DNA from: Anadara kagoshimensis
Taxonomy: Eukaryota > Mollusca > Bivalvia > Arcoida > Arcidae
Assembly (NCBI GenBank): GCA_021292105.1
Contig: CM037870.1
Span: 69,481,260-69,545,259 of the forward strand
Direction: 5' to 3'
Length of the DNA stretch: 64,000 bases
Shown here piece by piece: positions 21,650 through 33,806 of the stretch. A program made the translations under genes and the position numbers. Numbering within the stretch: position 1 is the stretch's first letter; each line of letters opens with the position of its first letter. Under the pieces are notes generated by a model. The model was not told the origin of the DNA. It worked only from the letters and a program-made list of their open reading frames with translations, and did not search any database.

Positions 21650-22870
21650 GCTTCAATATTCAATATAAACATTATCCCGCACAAACATTGGGCGTTATCA
21701 CGTGGTACAACGACACACACAAGTTAAAACTTTGAGAGTACTGTTCGAATCACTGTGTTATTCACAGTGAATTACGCTTTATTTCCATAGAATGAACTTG
21801 AATAATAAAAATGATATTTTTCAATTACTTGTGTCTGACCAAAACAGGAAATCTGTATGCGTATCCGCAATTAGCCTAAAATATTTCTTCAAAGTAAAAC
21901 GTTTGTGCAATGGGGATTGAACATGTCGTAAAAAATAGGCAAATGACGGACCCTGTTGCTCATACGACATTAAACGTCATCAAGGACATCAACTGCTGTG
22001 TAAGCTTCGTCATTTTCGACATGTAAAGTCCCTATAGCGCCGACATTTTCCTTTCTACAGAAATACTATGACAATCATGGATATGCAAACAGATTTTCAG
22101 TTACAACTAAGTACAAGTAAGTGAACAATACCAAACAATATTAAAGTTTTTTTGGATTTCCTATGTAAGATAAAGCGTTATTGTTTCGCAAATACAATGA
22201 TTCGGACAATAATTTTAATTATTATTAAGATCTGCCTCGCCAATAAATTCACAAAACTTGGCTTATATGAGATAAACTTGGCAAATGTGAAAAAAACCTG
22301 GGCCAATATGAAAAAACTGAGCTAATATGGGCTCGTGCAAACATTATGACGTCATTTCATAAAAAATGGCTGACCACATAGCGCTTCTGAAAATCCAATA
22401 GGGGTAAGTGCAAATTAAAACTTTTTCCCGATTACAAATATGCTTATTTTATGTGGAAATGTTGTTTTTGTTTGAAAATTATATTATCAATAAAAGTATT
22501 GCACAAAATATACAAAAAGCTACACATTTTCATTTGCTCGTCTTTCTGGTCTTGTAAGCATTTCTTTGACGCGGTATGTTTACAAACAATAAGATGACAA
22601 CAACGTGATACAACGAATGTCACAAGGGAAGACATGCTTGAGGTTTTATCGCATGACCTAACACACTATGACAGAAATAATTGAATATTCAGACTTAGAA
22701 AACGTTCTCTGATACCAATCAATACTTGCCAGAAAGTATTTTTTTGTGTAACAATGGACGATGCTGATAAATTTTTGAAAGTAAGAAATGTTAACTAATA
22801 AAATTATGATTAATCAGGTATCATGTATTTTCATATGAAAATACCTGATCAATAATATAAAATTCTATTT
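21650..22870 (+). other. Gene 1 intron, no recognised feature
   Basis: End of the B1-A2 intron. I see no exon or known repeat in it. Confidence 0.45.
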
Positions 22871-22874
22871 ACAG

Positions 22875-23167
22875 ATGCACCTAAAATGCATCGTTGGGAG
22901 ATACCCGAAAACACTATAGTGTCCAAGAAATGTACCATCTGTTACAGAACGAACCCTTACCATATTCACTACTGCACAAAATACCATGATAATTGTGGTA
23001 GTATTGACCATTCCGAATTGGTGACCGACGGGAATATGGAAGACGTGACTAAACATCATCATTGTACTACTATACACAAAAACTGTCATGAGTATTCCGA
23101 TTTCCGCGACATCCATTTAATTGAACACAAGGGAAGGGTTTATAAATATTTTAAGCGTGAACATAAG
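22875..23167 (+). CDS. Gene 1 exon A2 (second cysteine domain A)
   Basis: 293-nt exon, phase 1-0, acceptor TTTACAG and donor GTAAGT. A short lead (APKMHRWEIPENTIVSKK) precedes CTICYRTNPYHIHYC, CGSIDHSELV, a His-rich HHHCTTIHKNC, then FRDIHLIEHKGRVYKYFKREHK. The usual Pro after C-x2-C is Tyr here, and the late pair is spaced C-x6-C rather than C-x5-C. The His-rich character (HHHC) is the strongest of all copies. The frame is intact. Confidence 0.83.
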
Positions 23168-23740
23168 GTAAGTCATTCCTCTGATTTTTTCATATTGTAG
23201 TAGCCTTGGTGGCTGATTTGTCTGAATGATGTCTTACAGTCCACAGTGCCTCTTATTGCCTAGACACGAGGACCTCTAGTGCAGGTCTTAGTGTGAGCAA
23301 GGTTGTCTTGTCGCTTGTCGAAGGTGGGTTGTCTCCGCCAACTCCGATATTTCCTTCTGTCCCTGAATTTACGTGAAATTCATTTCAACACCACAAAGCA
23401 CATTATAACATTTAATGTGAATTTATGACATAACATAGCGTGTGTTTGTGCGTGCGTGTGTGACTCGTGGACTTTTTTGACTTCTCATCTGACATTTATT
23501 GTCGGATTTCAACAAAACTTGTTCAGAAACATATATATATATATATGGATCGGTGTAATTTGATCTTAACCTTGCCATAGCTACCAAAACGTAGTCCAGA
23601 TGACACTCTGGATGTTTTTTTTTCTTTTTTTTAAAAATTTTTCCCGAAACCAATACTAAGAGAAAAAGGAATCAGATTTGGTATTTGATAATAAAGATTT
23701 ACGGATTCGTATAAATCTTGTTTTATTATATTCTTCACAG

Positions 23741-23789
23741 TGCGTGTTGATGTTTACAGAAGAGTTTAAGTGTGAACAAAACTGTTGTC
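23741..23789 (+). CDS. Gene 1 exon B2 (49-nt cysteine microexon)
   Basis: 49-nt exon, phase 0-1, acceptor TTCACAG and donor GTAAGT. It encodes CVLMFTEEFKCEQNCC. Its last seven bases plus the donor, TGTTGTC|GTAAGTAA, are the seed of the minisatellite that follows. Splicing to ST gives a Gln codon. Confidence 0.82.
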
Positions 23790-25400
23790 GTAAGTAATCC
23801 TTGTGTAATGTTGTCGCAAGTAAGACTTATGGTATGTTGTCGTACGTAAGCCTTATTGTATATTGCAGTAAATAATCCTCGTGGTATGTTGTCGTAAGTA
23901 AGCCTTGTGGTATGTTGTCGTAATTAGACATTGTGGCATGTTGTCGTAAGTAAGCCTTGTGGTATGTTGTCGTAAGTAAGCCTTGTGGTATGTTGTCGTA
24001 AGTAAGCCTTGTGGTATGTTGTCGTAAGTAAGCCTTGTGGTATGTTGTCGTAGTAAGCTTGTGGTATGTTGTCGTAAGTAAGCCTTGTGGTATGTTGTCG
24101 TAAGTAAGCCTTGTGGTATGTTGTCGTAGGTAAGCATTGTGGTGTGTTGTCGTAAGTAAGCCTTGTGGTATGTTGTCGTAAGTAAGCCTTGTGGTATGTT
24201 GTCGTAGGTAAGCCTTGTGGTATGTTGTCGTAAGTAAGCCTTGTGGTATGTTGTCGTAAGTAAGCCTTGTGGTATGTTGTCGTAAGTAAGCCTTGTGGTG
24301 TGTTGTCGTAAGTAAGCCTTGTGGTATGTTGTCGTAAGTAAGCCTTGTGGTATGTTGTCGTAAGTAAGCCTTGTGGTATGTTGTCGTAGGTAAGCATTGT
24401 GGTGTATTGTCGTAAGTAAGCCTTGTGGTTTGTTGTATTAAGTAAGCCTTGTGGTATGTTGTATTAAGTAAGCCTTGTGGTATGTTGTCGTAAGTAAGCC
24501 TTGTGGTATGTTGTATTAAGTAAGCCTTGTGGTATGTTGTCGTAGGTAAGCATTGTGGTGTATTGTCGTAAGTAAGCCTTGTGGTTTGTTGTATTAAGTA
24601 AGCCTTGTGGTATGTTGTATTAAGTAAGCCTTGTGGTATGTTGTCGTAGGTAAGCATTGTGGTGTATTGTCGTAAGTAAGCCTTGTGGTATGTTGTATTA
24701 AGTAAGCCTTGTGGTATGTTGTATTAAGTAAGCCTTGTGGTATGTTGTATTAAGTAAGCCTTGCGGTATGCTGTATTAAGTAAGCCTTGTGGTATGTTGT
24801 ATTAAGTAAACATTGTGGTATGTTGTATTAAGTAAGCATTGTGGAATGTTTTTGTAAGTAATGTTTGTGGTATGTTGTCGTAAGTAATCCTTGTGGTTTG
24901 TTGTCGTAAGTTGGCCTTGTGGTATGTTGTCGTAAGTAAGCCTTGTGGTATGTTGTCGTAAGTAAGCCTTGTGATATGTTGTCGTAAGTAATCCTTGTGG
25001 CACTGTGTCGTAAGTAAGCCTTGTTGTGTGTTGTTGTAAATAAGCCTTGTGGTATGTTGTCGTTAGTAAGGCTTGTGGCATGTTGTCGTAAGTACGCCTT
25101 GTGGTATGTCGTCGTAAGTAGGCCTTGTGGCATGTTGTCGTAAATAATCCTTGTGGCATGTTGTCGTAAGTAATCCTTGTGGCATGTTGCCGTAAGTAGA
25201 CCTTGTGGTCTTTTGTCGTAAATATCCTTGTGGTATGATGTCTTAAGTAGACCTTGTGGCATGTTGTCGTGAGTAAGCCTTGTGACCTTGTGGCATGTTG
25301 TCGTATGTAAGCCTTTTGGCCTTGTGGCATGTTGTCGTAAGTAAGCCTTGTGGCCCTGTGGCATGTTGTCGAAAGAAAGCCTTGTAGCCTTGTGGCATGT
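23783..25400 (+). repeat. 26-bp minisatellite carrying splice donors, about 60 units
   Basis: Unit GTAAGTAAGCCTTGTGGTAT plus GTTGTC. Each unit includes TGTTGTC followed by GTAAGT, identical to the last bases of exon B2 and its donor. Some units read TGTATTAAGTAA, which removes the GT. The array begins at the exon itself with no gap. Long minus-strand open frames here are shadows. Confidence 0.95.
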
Positions 25401-25539
25401 TGAACATGTCATAATTATTGTTAATAACATTTAATCAGTGAAAGAATTCATGTTTCGGTGTAGCCATAGGTCTTTCACATCAGACGACCTGATGGTAGAT
25501 TGTTTGTAACATGTATAGGCGGAGGTTCATGTATTTAAA

Positions 25540-25720
25540 AAGGCTTGAAATAAGAATCCAAACGCTCGGCATTCTGAAATGAAAGTCACGGGGTCCTTGG
25601 GAAGGGCCTTAAAACTGATGTTTCCTACATCCATACACATTGCCCTTAGCACACTACAGAGGTCAATATTTCTGTCACTTCACTTACAGCTGGCTACATT
25701 ACGAAATAATCGTAACATTC
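25540..25720 (-). mobile_element. SINE-like dispersed repeat, inverted
   Basis: AACGCTCGGCATTCTGAAAT, AAAGTCACGGGGTCCTTGGG and ACACTACAGAGGTCA match the inverse of the copies at 6225 and 14995 and the same-strand copy at 29745. Confidence 0.4.
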
Positions 25721-25729
25721 TTGACTGAG

Positions 25730-27090
25730 ATATATAACCCAATTCAATCAATAATTCAGATAACAAACAAAAGGTTGTATTCCCGGATATTTGTTATAAG
25801 GAAATATGGCTCATGTCTTGCATAGCATTATTCCCCAAACACAAAACGTTTCATGCATAGCATCAAAGTTTCACTAGAGATTTTTGGTTATTTCTAACTT
25901 AACATTTAAATGTTCAGAAGTTCGGTAAAACAAACATTCTTACCAACACCCATAAAGGCTGCTCGATGTTTTTGTTATCTTTGTAATATTTGTGATGCTA
26001 TTTACATTTACTATTATGTATGGTTTTATGATTTTGTCAAGGTTGTCAACTAGCAAATGCATTTTTCCGGAAAAATTGAATCGGCTATAGGAAAATTTTG
26101 TCAGTTACATCAAAAAAATTATGTGTTAATTAAGTAATTAATGTGTTTATGGAAAACAGCAAAATGTTGTTAATTATAGGTATTGAAGAGTAGACATTAA
26201 TGTTTCAGCATCGAATAACGTTATAGAAAGCCTTCCGTCCACTTGCACGCACATGCAATAAATTCTTCTACGACACATAGGACGCAAGCACCATTGACTC
26301 CAAAAGGTAACTATATGATAAATCCAAAACATTTAGTTTTACTTGAATGACATTTACTTTGAAATCATTAAAGCCGTTCTTTACCAAATCGCAGACACGA
26401 AGAAATCAATGTACCGACAACACAGCTAGTCACTGTTGACACGCCACAGGTCAATCTATTGCCTGTCTACAAAAGACCATCACAAAAAAGCATTGAAACG
26501 TAATCTGTAAAAATCCAATGCCACCACTTGTTTTTCAAATACCAACATTTGATAAAATCTCACAACATGCGCTAAATTCGAAATGAAAAGAAAGTTTGTG
26601 ACCAGAAACACGCCACTACGACAGTTCTTTGAATTTCTGTGAGGATTCCGTTTTAAATCATATCATTTATATATATTTATTATATAATTAATAAATTCCA
26701 TCTTTATGATTGGCTAAAACGGTAACACGTGACCATTGGATCTCACATGATATACCACGGATTTTCCAGTGAATATCAAATTCGGTATACGTCATCGATT
26801 TTTGTTGACGTTCTCCGTAAAATGATTAGAACGTCATCAATTATGTGTGCGCATCCGGGATGCGTAGAACGTTGACGTTATGTGTAATTGATTGTGTCTC
26901 ATCAGGAATGCCATTTATTTTTCCATAGAATCAGATTTAAAAAGTCAGATTGATCTAATTAATGCGGGATAATTTTAGTGTGATCTGCCGATCTCAACCA
27001 GGGTGGGCAGGGAAATCTAACATCGGTAAAATAGTTAGATTGCCTGGTCACATGTTTGAGAAAACATTGTCAACCGAAGTGCCACAGTGA
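25730..27090 (+). other. Gene 1 intron B2-ST, no exon recognised
   Basis: AT-rich intron. I see no coding exon or family repeat. Confidence 0.45.
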
Positions 27091-27109
27091 CTAAATTATA
27101 TAATAAAAC

Positions 27110-27248
27110 AGTTATGGACTTTTTAGTGGTTGTATATGGTGTGATATTCACCGGAAAAATAAATATTGACCTCGGCTGTCGCCTAGATCAATATTTGTTT
27201 TTCCGGTGAATATCACACCATATACAACCACTAAAAAGTCCATAATTG
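27110..27248. repeat. Long near-perfect inverted repeat (hairpin)
   Basis: Arms of about 57 bp (TATGGACTTTTTAGTGGTTG ... CCGGAAAAA and its complement) with one visible mismatch around a loop of about 20 bp containing CTCGGCTGTCGCC. It could be a small foldback or MITE relic. It lies in the B2-ST intron of gene 1. Confidence 0.9.
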
Positions 27249-27284
27249 TATAATATATAATAAAAAGGAAGGCATAAGAAAAAA

Positions 27285-27288
<4 letters not shown>

Positions 27289-27329
<41 letters not shown>

Positions 27330-27340
27330 TAATAATATTA
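27289..27340. repeat. (AAT)n microsatellite
   Basis: Tandem AAT/ATA triplets following the hairpin. Confidence 0.95.
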
Positions 27341-27734
27341 ATAAAATTAACATAAAAATATAAATACATTGTATATTATATTCCAATACCATTATATGTA
27401 AAACATGAATGCAAGTGTTGCAGGTAGCATGTTTTGTAATCTAGGGCTAATGTTTAATTTTAAACGTGCATTTTTATGGACCACCATTTATAACATGTTT
27501 GAACCGATTGGGGCCTCCAATAGTACTATGACTACACCATTGGATTGTTTCTCGCTTGACAACACTAGGAATATCATAATCAGTGTCCCAAATTATTGTT
27601 AGTTTGTTTTGCTGTCTGTTTCATCATTGATTTACATTGTGTCATTTTTCTGTTTGCCCAAACATATATTGTTTAGTTTTTGTCTAATTTTAATTACATG
27701 TACATAAACGTGCTTTATAAATTTTTAAAATGAA

Positions 27735-28280
27735 TCCAAAACAAAGATACTGGTCTTTGTCCCAATTCCAATCCCAAAGCAATGTAAATCAATTTAGAAC
27801 CGGTAAATTAAGTAAAGCACGTGACCTTCCGTCAGTGAAACGAGGCCTATTGCTACGGACAGGTAAGTACCTTCTGTTAAACTAGCTACAACTGCCACTT
27901 GTGCAACAAAACCGAGAATGAAAGGAACATGAAAATATTGGACGTCAAATATATCTAAGGTCATTTTGATTTGGAGATATTATACTTATCAACAATATTA
28001 TGATGATGGCCATAAAACATTTTCTAGAGGGCCGTGATAAACCTAGGTATGTAATATTCCTTGGCAACAATTTATTAGTAAGAATTGTACTTCCTTGCAT
28101 AATGTTCCAATATTGGTAACAAACACTCCAATAGCGTATTAATTGTGTAACAAATACAACATAAGCATGAGATGCAGATATATTGATGTAAAGAAAAGCA
28201 ATCCTGGTAATAGAAAAATTAAAGTCAAGTTTATCATAAACAAAGCTACCAATGTAGCTAAGAATATGTAACAACAAAGA
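27735..28280 (-). mobile_element. Penelope-like retroelement 3' fragment
   Basis: Minus strand: decayed RT end with YDKLDFNFSI and a VTQLIRYWS segment near 28130-28230, then the 3' tail to about 27740. It ends only about 55 bp before the ST exon of gene 1. Confidence 0.72.
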
Positions 28281-28334
28281 TCAAGGTATACAGAAAAACA
28301 ACAAATAGTTATACTTCATTTATCCTATTTACAG

Positions 28335-28415
28335 AACATTCCACAACATCTTCAATAACAATGACAACAACGAGACCCGCGGCCAAGACAACAAAATCAG
28401 TGATGCTAAATAATG
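28335..28415 (+). CDS. Gene 1 Thr-rich exon (ST)
   Basis: 81-nt exon, phase 1-1, acceptor TTTACAG and donor GTACCA. It encodes HSTTSSITMTTTRPAAKTTK and a short SVMLNN end; with C1 the junction codon is Gly. It is the shortest of the three ST exons, so the stalk between the cysteine modules and the C-terminal domain varies in length between paralogues. Confidence 0.68.
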
Positions 28416-29159
28416 GTACCATTATTACTTACACTTCTGGAGCAACCGGAGTCACTTCCTTGGTAGAAATTAACGTGTTTAAATTACTATCCGTTTACTC
28501 TCCCGTAATGACACAAATATTTCAAAAGTTTTCAATGGCAAGGTTAAAAACAATTATCATTTACTTACATAAGCCAAGTCGTTGCTAAAAAACCTAATTT
28601 CAATCTAATATATGCAATATTACTCCTTTAATACACCAAAACGTATTTTGGGTGGGTGTTTACAATGGTAAAAAAATTTGACAAAATGGCGGTGTCTTCT
28701 GTGTGATGTAATAATGACGTAAGAATTTATAATTTACGTAGGTGCGTAAGGGGTACAATGAAGGGTAGCTCAAAGATCGGGTTGAGTTTCAATTTACGTC
28801 AATTTTTTCAAAGTTTGAAAATGCAGAAAGTTAGTTTAATTTATTAGTTTATTAAATCAATTTGGGTCAATCCAGTTACGCCAAAATGAATCCATTCTTG
28901 AGCTGCACTAACCTTTGTAAATAGTCAACTCTTCTGTCATTACTATTTAACATAAAATACCCACCATTTCGTAAAAAATTACTATTGTAAACACCCACCC
29001 AAATTAAATTTTGCAGCCTTAAATGATATATAAAGTAAGGATAGAGCCAAAACAGGGATTTTTAGTAACGACTCGGCTCACGTAAGTATAATAATTATTG
29101 ATTTGTACCAGTGCTATTGCAATCTATAAAATATTTGCGATCTTGCTTTCTCTGAAAAA

Positions 29160-29230
29160 GCCTTAACACAGTAATTTGCTAGTTTTAAAGTTTGTGATTT
29201 TGACATGGATTGGTTTGCTTGTTTTGGATT
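29160..29230 (+). mobile_element. Penelope-like element 3' end, tiny fragment
   Basis: Only the last ~70 bp (AGTTTTAAAGTTTGTGATTT, GACATGGATTGGTTTG). Confidence 0.35.
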
Positions 29231-29744
29231 ATCAAGATTTTTTTTGTAAACGTAAAACAATCCACTCCACTCATATTTCTATCGTCATGTAAAAGTTAAT
29301 TTTATCTTTGAATAAACTGACCTTCGTGTCACCTAACTGTTTATGTGTCCCATTTCTATGTGTTGTGTTAAGGTTAAAATTGATACTAGAAGCGGGGACG
29401 CTTCAAAACAGTTTACTGTAGTTCGCAGTTATACCATGTGATATCGCTATACCATGTGATACCCACTAACGTTTTGCGGTACACTTGTTTCCAATGTTAA
29501 TAGAATCGCATAAGGTGACGTCATCTTGTAAAATCCACGTTATTCCCGGAATTTGCAATGTTCATGTTTTCAAAGGGTCCCGCACAAACAATAGGATTTA
29601 TAGATTAGTTGATTCCATGGCGAAACGCATTATTGAAAATTTGCTTACATTAGAAATGATATTTCTTTAAGAGTAAAATACCCAACAAATTTTAAAAGTT
29701 AATTTTTAAATCATCACCCGCTCGCTTCGCAAAGGGTGGGGGGT

Positions 29745-29960
29745 CGTTATTCCGATTCCCTTAGGAATTCTCTGACCAAGACATGATAATAGGTAATTAC
29801 TGTTCTATCGCAAATTACTCGGCATTTATAAATGAAAGTCACTTTGTCCTTCAGGGGAGACCTTAAAAACCGATGTGTCACGGAAGGCATGGAACAGTAA
29901 ATATCCATCCCTGCATGTTACTCTGATCGCACTGCAGAGGTCACTTACCTATAGTTAGCT
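29745..29960 (-). mobile_element. SINE-like dispersed repeat, inverted
   Basis: TCGGCATTTATAAATGAAAG, CACTTTGTCCTTCAGGGG and CACTGCAGAGGTCACTTACC match the copy at 25540. Confidence 0.4.
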
Positions 29961-30253
29961 ACGTCTAGATAGAAGTGAAATCTTGACTGGAACGTAAATC
30001 TTCATTCAATATTAATCAACTATAAATATATCGTCTCTTTTTAATATTTTCCTGGAATTCTCATCCTTATCAAAAGAGGTTGCACTATGTTCCAGTAATT
30101 TGAGAATTATAAATAGTGAATCTAAATGTTTTGTCCCTAGTCATTTACTGAAAGATATGGAACATATGTTATGATTTATACATAGTACTTCTTGAAGGAG
30201 CCAACTTCAGATTTTTTTTAAATGGACACTTTAATTCCCAGATTTATTTTCAG

Positions 30254-30420
30254 GTATAACATGTGATAAACTTGACATTATAACTGCACTTGCACATTCT
30301 GAGATAGTAACAAGTCGTCCTGACTTAGTATGTTCTGACGGCAGACATTCCCTATCCGAAGCCGCAGTAATAAAATTATGTAACACAACGGAATCTCGAC
30401 GCTGGGTAAAGGGTGCACAG
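30254..30420 (+). CDS. Gene 1 exon C1 (C-terminal domain, first part)
   Basis: 167-nt exon, phase 1-0, acceptor TTTTCAG and donor GTACAT. It encodes ITCDKLDIITALAHSEI, then RPDLVCSDGRHSLSEAAVIK, then LCNTTESRRWVKGAQ. The paralogue at 887-1050 confirms it. Together with C2 and C3 the order of features (helix ending before W-x-K-G, then Y-T-A-I-A-S-I, a small-residue strand, then a D) resembles the BPSL0067/NlpC-P60-like amidase fold as I remember it. This is a tentative reading. If right, the position of the catalytic Cys is not a cysteine in either copy, so the domain would be a non-catalytic relative. Confidence 0.78.
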
Positions 30421-30669
30421 GTACATCTATAACCATAATAACAACTACACTCAGTTGTATCCATATGACTTTTAAACTACTTTAAATTTACACGTATACT
30501 AACTAGTGAAATATAGTATAATATGCATTAATTTTTGTAATGAACCTTCAAATAGTTTGTAAATTGTCAACATCTTCCAGTGGTATATCGTCGAGTAATA
30601 CACGGGTCTGAGTTCACATACGGAAGACTATGTCGGGTAATATCGAATACGAGACCATGTTAGTTTTAC

Positions 30670-31250
30670 TCAATAAAAGTATACACTACACAATCCCAGA
30701 GCAAAGTGAAACTTTAAATAATGGCAAATTCCACCACCGAATACAGACCGGGTGCTCCGGAAAGATAAACACCTCAAATCAAAACCTAACATACTAATTA
30801 TGTCCGAATTACAATCCAGAAGCAAAGTAAAAACATTGAACTGACAATTTAGGGTAGACACGTGAACTGCCGCCAGGGAAGTGAGGCTAGGTGCACCTGA
30901 AGGATAAGCACTTCCTGTTTAGTTAGTTACACCCACCAGTGTGTGATCAAAATCGTGTCAAAGAAACATCAAAATTTAGAAATAAAAAAGAAATAGGACT
31001 ATGCGACTTAAAACAAACCCCATACATACTGAGACATCACACTTTTCAACAATGTTGCGATGACGGACCTGGGACTTTTTGAGGGACTTGACTAGGCTTT
31101 TTATATCCATGTGTAAAGAATTTATTTGTAAGCAGATTGCTTCGTTGTATAAAGTTTCCATAGTGATAACGAGCTGTACCATAATGCACCAACTGTGAAA
31201 CAAATACATACACTATATGCAGGAGAAGCAGGTACGTTGATGTATAGATA
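30670..31250 (-). mobile_element. Penelope-like element 3' fragments, two in tandem
   Basis: Two minus-strand tails next to each other. A short one is at 30675-30775 (ends GGGTGCTCCGGAAAGATAAA). A longer one, 30778-31250, runs from CTAATTATGTCCGAATTACA through ATTTATTTGTAAGCAGATTG to AGGAGAAGCAGGTACGTTGA. No intact RT. They fill most of the C1-C2 intron. Confidence 0.68.
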
Positions 31251-31340
31251 AGGAAAGTTGACTTGTGTATTAAGATGTGAGCTTAATCCTGCTAATGAGC
31301 CAAGATAATGGGGACGTAAAATATAATTTTAAATTTGTAG

Positions 31341-31459
31341 GTCATACCTAATTGTTTCCATATAAATCATACACGGCCATTGCTTCAATAACTGATTCTG
31401 GATATTCTAAAGACGGAGTTTCTGGGGTAATGGTGAGCTGTAACTCAACTCATATCAAG
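31341..31459 (+). CDS. Gene 1 exon C2 (C-terminal domain, middle part, frameshifted)
   Basis: 119-nt exon, acceptor TTGTAG and donor GTAATG. The first frame continues C1 with VIPNCFHINH. The second frame, entered by about 31370, gives YTAIASITDSGYSKDGVSGV and MVSCNSTHIK. One base is missing between them (120 expected for phase 0-0). Without the repair the protein would stop after about 16 codons. No other acceptor is available, so this is a real frame break in the given sequence, by mutation or by consensus error. Confidence 0.62.
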
Positions 31460-31842
31460 GTAATGAAATGATTTGAAGGTAAGGTAATTAGCATTGGAAT
31501 TGACAAAACAATTGGCGTTCATTACATAGGGGTCTATAAGACATTTCCAACCTACCTGTATACGCTGACTATGACCGTGAATGTAAACTAAAGGAGGGAT
31601 GCTTTCAAAATTTAAATTTGCATTATACTAGTAAATATAATATATTGCACATATCTACATGTTCATACATATATTATATTATAGTCCGTCCACTATTTGA
31701 TGGCACAGTGGTTATAAACATGGACAGCTTAAATAACGCAAACAGGTGTAAATAGCGTATATACGTATGAGTATAATCACGCCGGCACACGTTTTATTCT
31801 TTACAATTGCCCTAATATTAAAATGAATCACCTATATAGGCA

Positions 31843-32092
31843 AACAACATTGACCTGTCCGCTTGACTTTTTATTATGAACATTCATATAAGATATTCCA
31901 CCCAATAAATTGGTAATGTTAAGATTTAAGATAATACATACACAGTGCACGTGCCTATTTTATGAATTGAATATCACTCGTGATGTAGTAGACTATATGA
32001 AATACGTTCCCTACACATAAACGAACTGATCCATGATAATATTTAAGTTAAAGTTCAATCGGACAGGTCAATGTTGTTTACCTATTCCAGGA
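31843..32092. mobile_element. MITE family B, complete copy
   Basis: Inverted ends TATAGGCAAACAACATTGAC... and ...GGTCAATGTTGTTTACCTAT around about 200 bp with GTTAAGATTTAAGATAATAC and CAGTGCACGTGCC. Non-coding. Confidence 0.75.
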
Positions 32093-32123
32093 GTTCTTTA
32101 TTATTATTAGTAGTAGTAGAAGT

Positions 32124-32357
32124 ATAGGTAAACATCATTGACCTGTCCGTTTGACCTTTCATCAGGAACATTCATATAGTAGGCTACGCCCAATAAACGG
32201 GTGTTAAGATCCAAGTTAATACATACGCAGTGCACAGGTTTACTCTGATGTATACAAAATAAACACATGTGCTCCCTATACACAGATGTACTTGGTCCGT
32301 GATAAATATTTAAATGAAAGGTTAAACGGACAGGTCAAAGTTGTTTGCCTATACTAG
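32124..32357. mobile_element. MITE family B, complete copy
   Basis: Ends TATAGGTAAACATCATTGAC and ...AGTTGTTTGCCTATA. Internal GTTAAGATCCAAGTTAATAC and CTATACACAGATGTACTTGG. It lies 30 bp from the previous copy in the same orientation, separated by a short AGT-rich tract. Confidence 0.75.
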
Positions 32358-32599
32358 TAGTAGTAGTAATAATATATGAAACAGAGAAAACTAGGAATAA
32401 TTGAATGTTGCTGTTGCTGCAAGAGATTGAACTTCTAGTGCCTTTTAAAGGTCTGGTATAGAACCTTAACAATTATATTACAGTGGAACTACATACATTC
32501 TGCATTTTGTTAGAAGTGATTTTCGTGGCCTTGAGAATGACGCCCAAAGTTTTCGTTACAAGTTTACCAAATTACATATTATACCAGTTTTTTATTTTA

Positions 32600-32800
32600 C
32601 AGCACTAGACGGCCGTTTCGGAATACAATTCCTCATCAGTAGTGCTTGGACCAAAATTATGAAACCAAAGTTATTTTGAAGATGTTAAAAAGCTACCCAA
32701 AGGACCAAATATATTTTACCAAATTAAGCTAAGGAAATACTTTGCATGAGGGAGTATTTCTTAGTTTTTGAGAAATTTCAAATTTTAACTTGCAGGAAAA
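32600..32800 (+). mobile_element. MITE family A, left half
   Basis: ACAGCACTAGACGGCCGTTT, CAATTCCTCATCAGTAGTGC and TTACCAAATTAAGCTAAGGA. The cleanest left terminus of this family. Confidence 0.6.
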
Positions 32801-33414
32801 AACATAGAACTTAATTCGGAACTTCAATTTCCTGCCAAATGTTTGATTGTTTGAAGTATATGTATTCTTTAGTAACCCTTTAAAAAGGCATCAAATAAAA
32901 AGAAAAAACTCATAAAATAAGACATAAATGTGAAAAGTTTAACGATGGTATAAATAATATAGAGTGCAAGTTGAACATGCAATCTGGGGAATAAAAATCT
33001 ACACGACTGTTGGAACACTTTGGAGATTGCTGAGACGTAAATTTTCGTCTGTTGTTGATATTTTCGGCACTTTATCTCTGGTGTAAACGCCTCTTTCGTT
33101 GGTAAATGAAAACCATACTTGTAAAACCAGTCTAACTTTATTTTTTAAATTCCGATTTTAAGGGGGTCTCTAAAAGTTTGTCCAGGATCTTGAATTACAA
33201 AGTAATATAAGAAAGACGGAGCTTTTTGTAATTGATCGTGTTTTATTATTAAAAAAAACCAAGTTTGTGATATAACCCCTCATTTAGTTCACATTCACGG
33301 TCATAGTCAGCGTATGCAGGTATGTGGACATGTCTAGTAGTAATGCATTAACCAATAGTCTAACTGACAGGAATCACATCCGTGACACTGTGGAGTAAAA
33401 ACTACGGAGACTCG

Positions 33415-33475
33415 CAAAGCAGTTCCGGAAGGGTAAACACCCCTTGTCTTGCTAGCTACAACCGCCATGTATGAG
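33415..33475 (-). mobile_element. Penelope-like element 3' end, tiny fragment
   Basis: AGTTCCGGAAGGGTAAACAC and TTGCTAGCTACAACCGCCAT match the tail's conserved block. Confidence 0.45.
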
Positions 33476-33806
33476 AGCGTTTAATTATATGTTGCCCAAT
33501 CCATCCATGGGTCATATTAACAGGACTATTGTGATACATAAATTTCCCATGTTGACGTCTATGATAGATAGGGTTATATTTTTATTCTGGAAAGAGTCTT
33601 GTTGTTGGCTATTGCAAGCCTTTGCATGTATTGAAAATTTTATAGTAAACAATTAGATGAGCATTCTTTGTAACATCATATGTTAAGTCGTTTACAATTT
33701 CAGTTTTGATTCTTGCCCGTGATGTATTCACTGTACATGTTTTAAAAACCTTCGCATTTATTCATTCATATGTTATACCTTACATAACGACTTCTCTATT
33801 TTGTAG

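Larger units (their letters stand above)
31551..33326. mobile_element. Putative DNA element with ~46-bp inverted ends, nested MITEs inside
   Basis: Left arm at 31551-31600 (ACGCTGACTATGACCGTGAA) and right arm at 33276-33326 (TTCACGGTCATAGTCAGCGT) are inverted copies over about 46 bp. The 1.7 kb between them holds no long open frame but two copies of MITE B and one of MITE A. So an older non-autonomous transposon appears to have been hit by later insertions. It lies in the C2-C3 intron of gene 1. Confidence 0.55.

Noticed and set aside
23827..25430. Minus-strand frames with Y-H-K-A-Y-L-R-Q-H-T-T-R repeats
   Set aside because: Shadow of the 26-bp intron minisatellite derived from a splice donor on the plus strand.
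30231..30464. Minus-strand frame over exon C1 of gene 1
   Set aside because: The plus-strand exon has a paralogue and fitting splice sites; the minus frame is its shadow.
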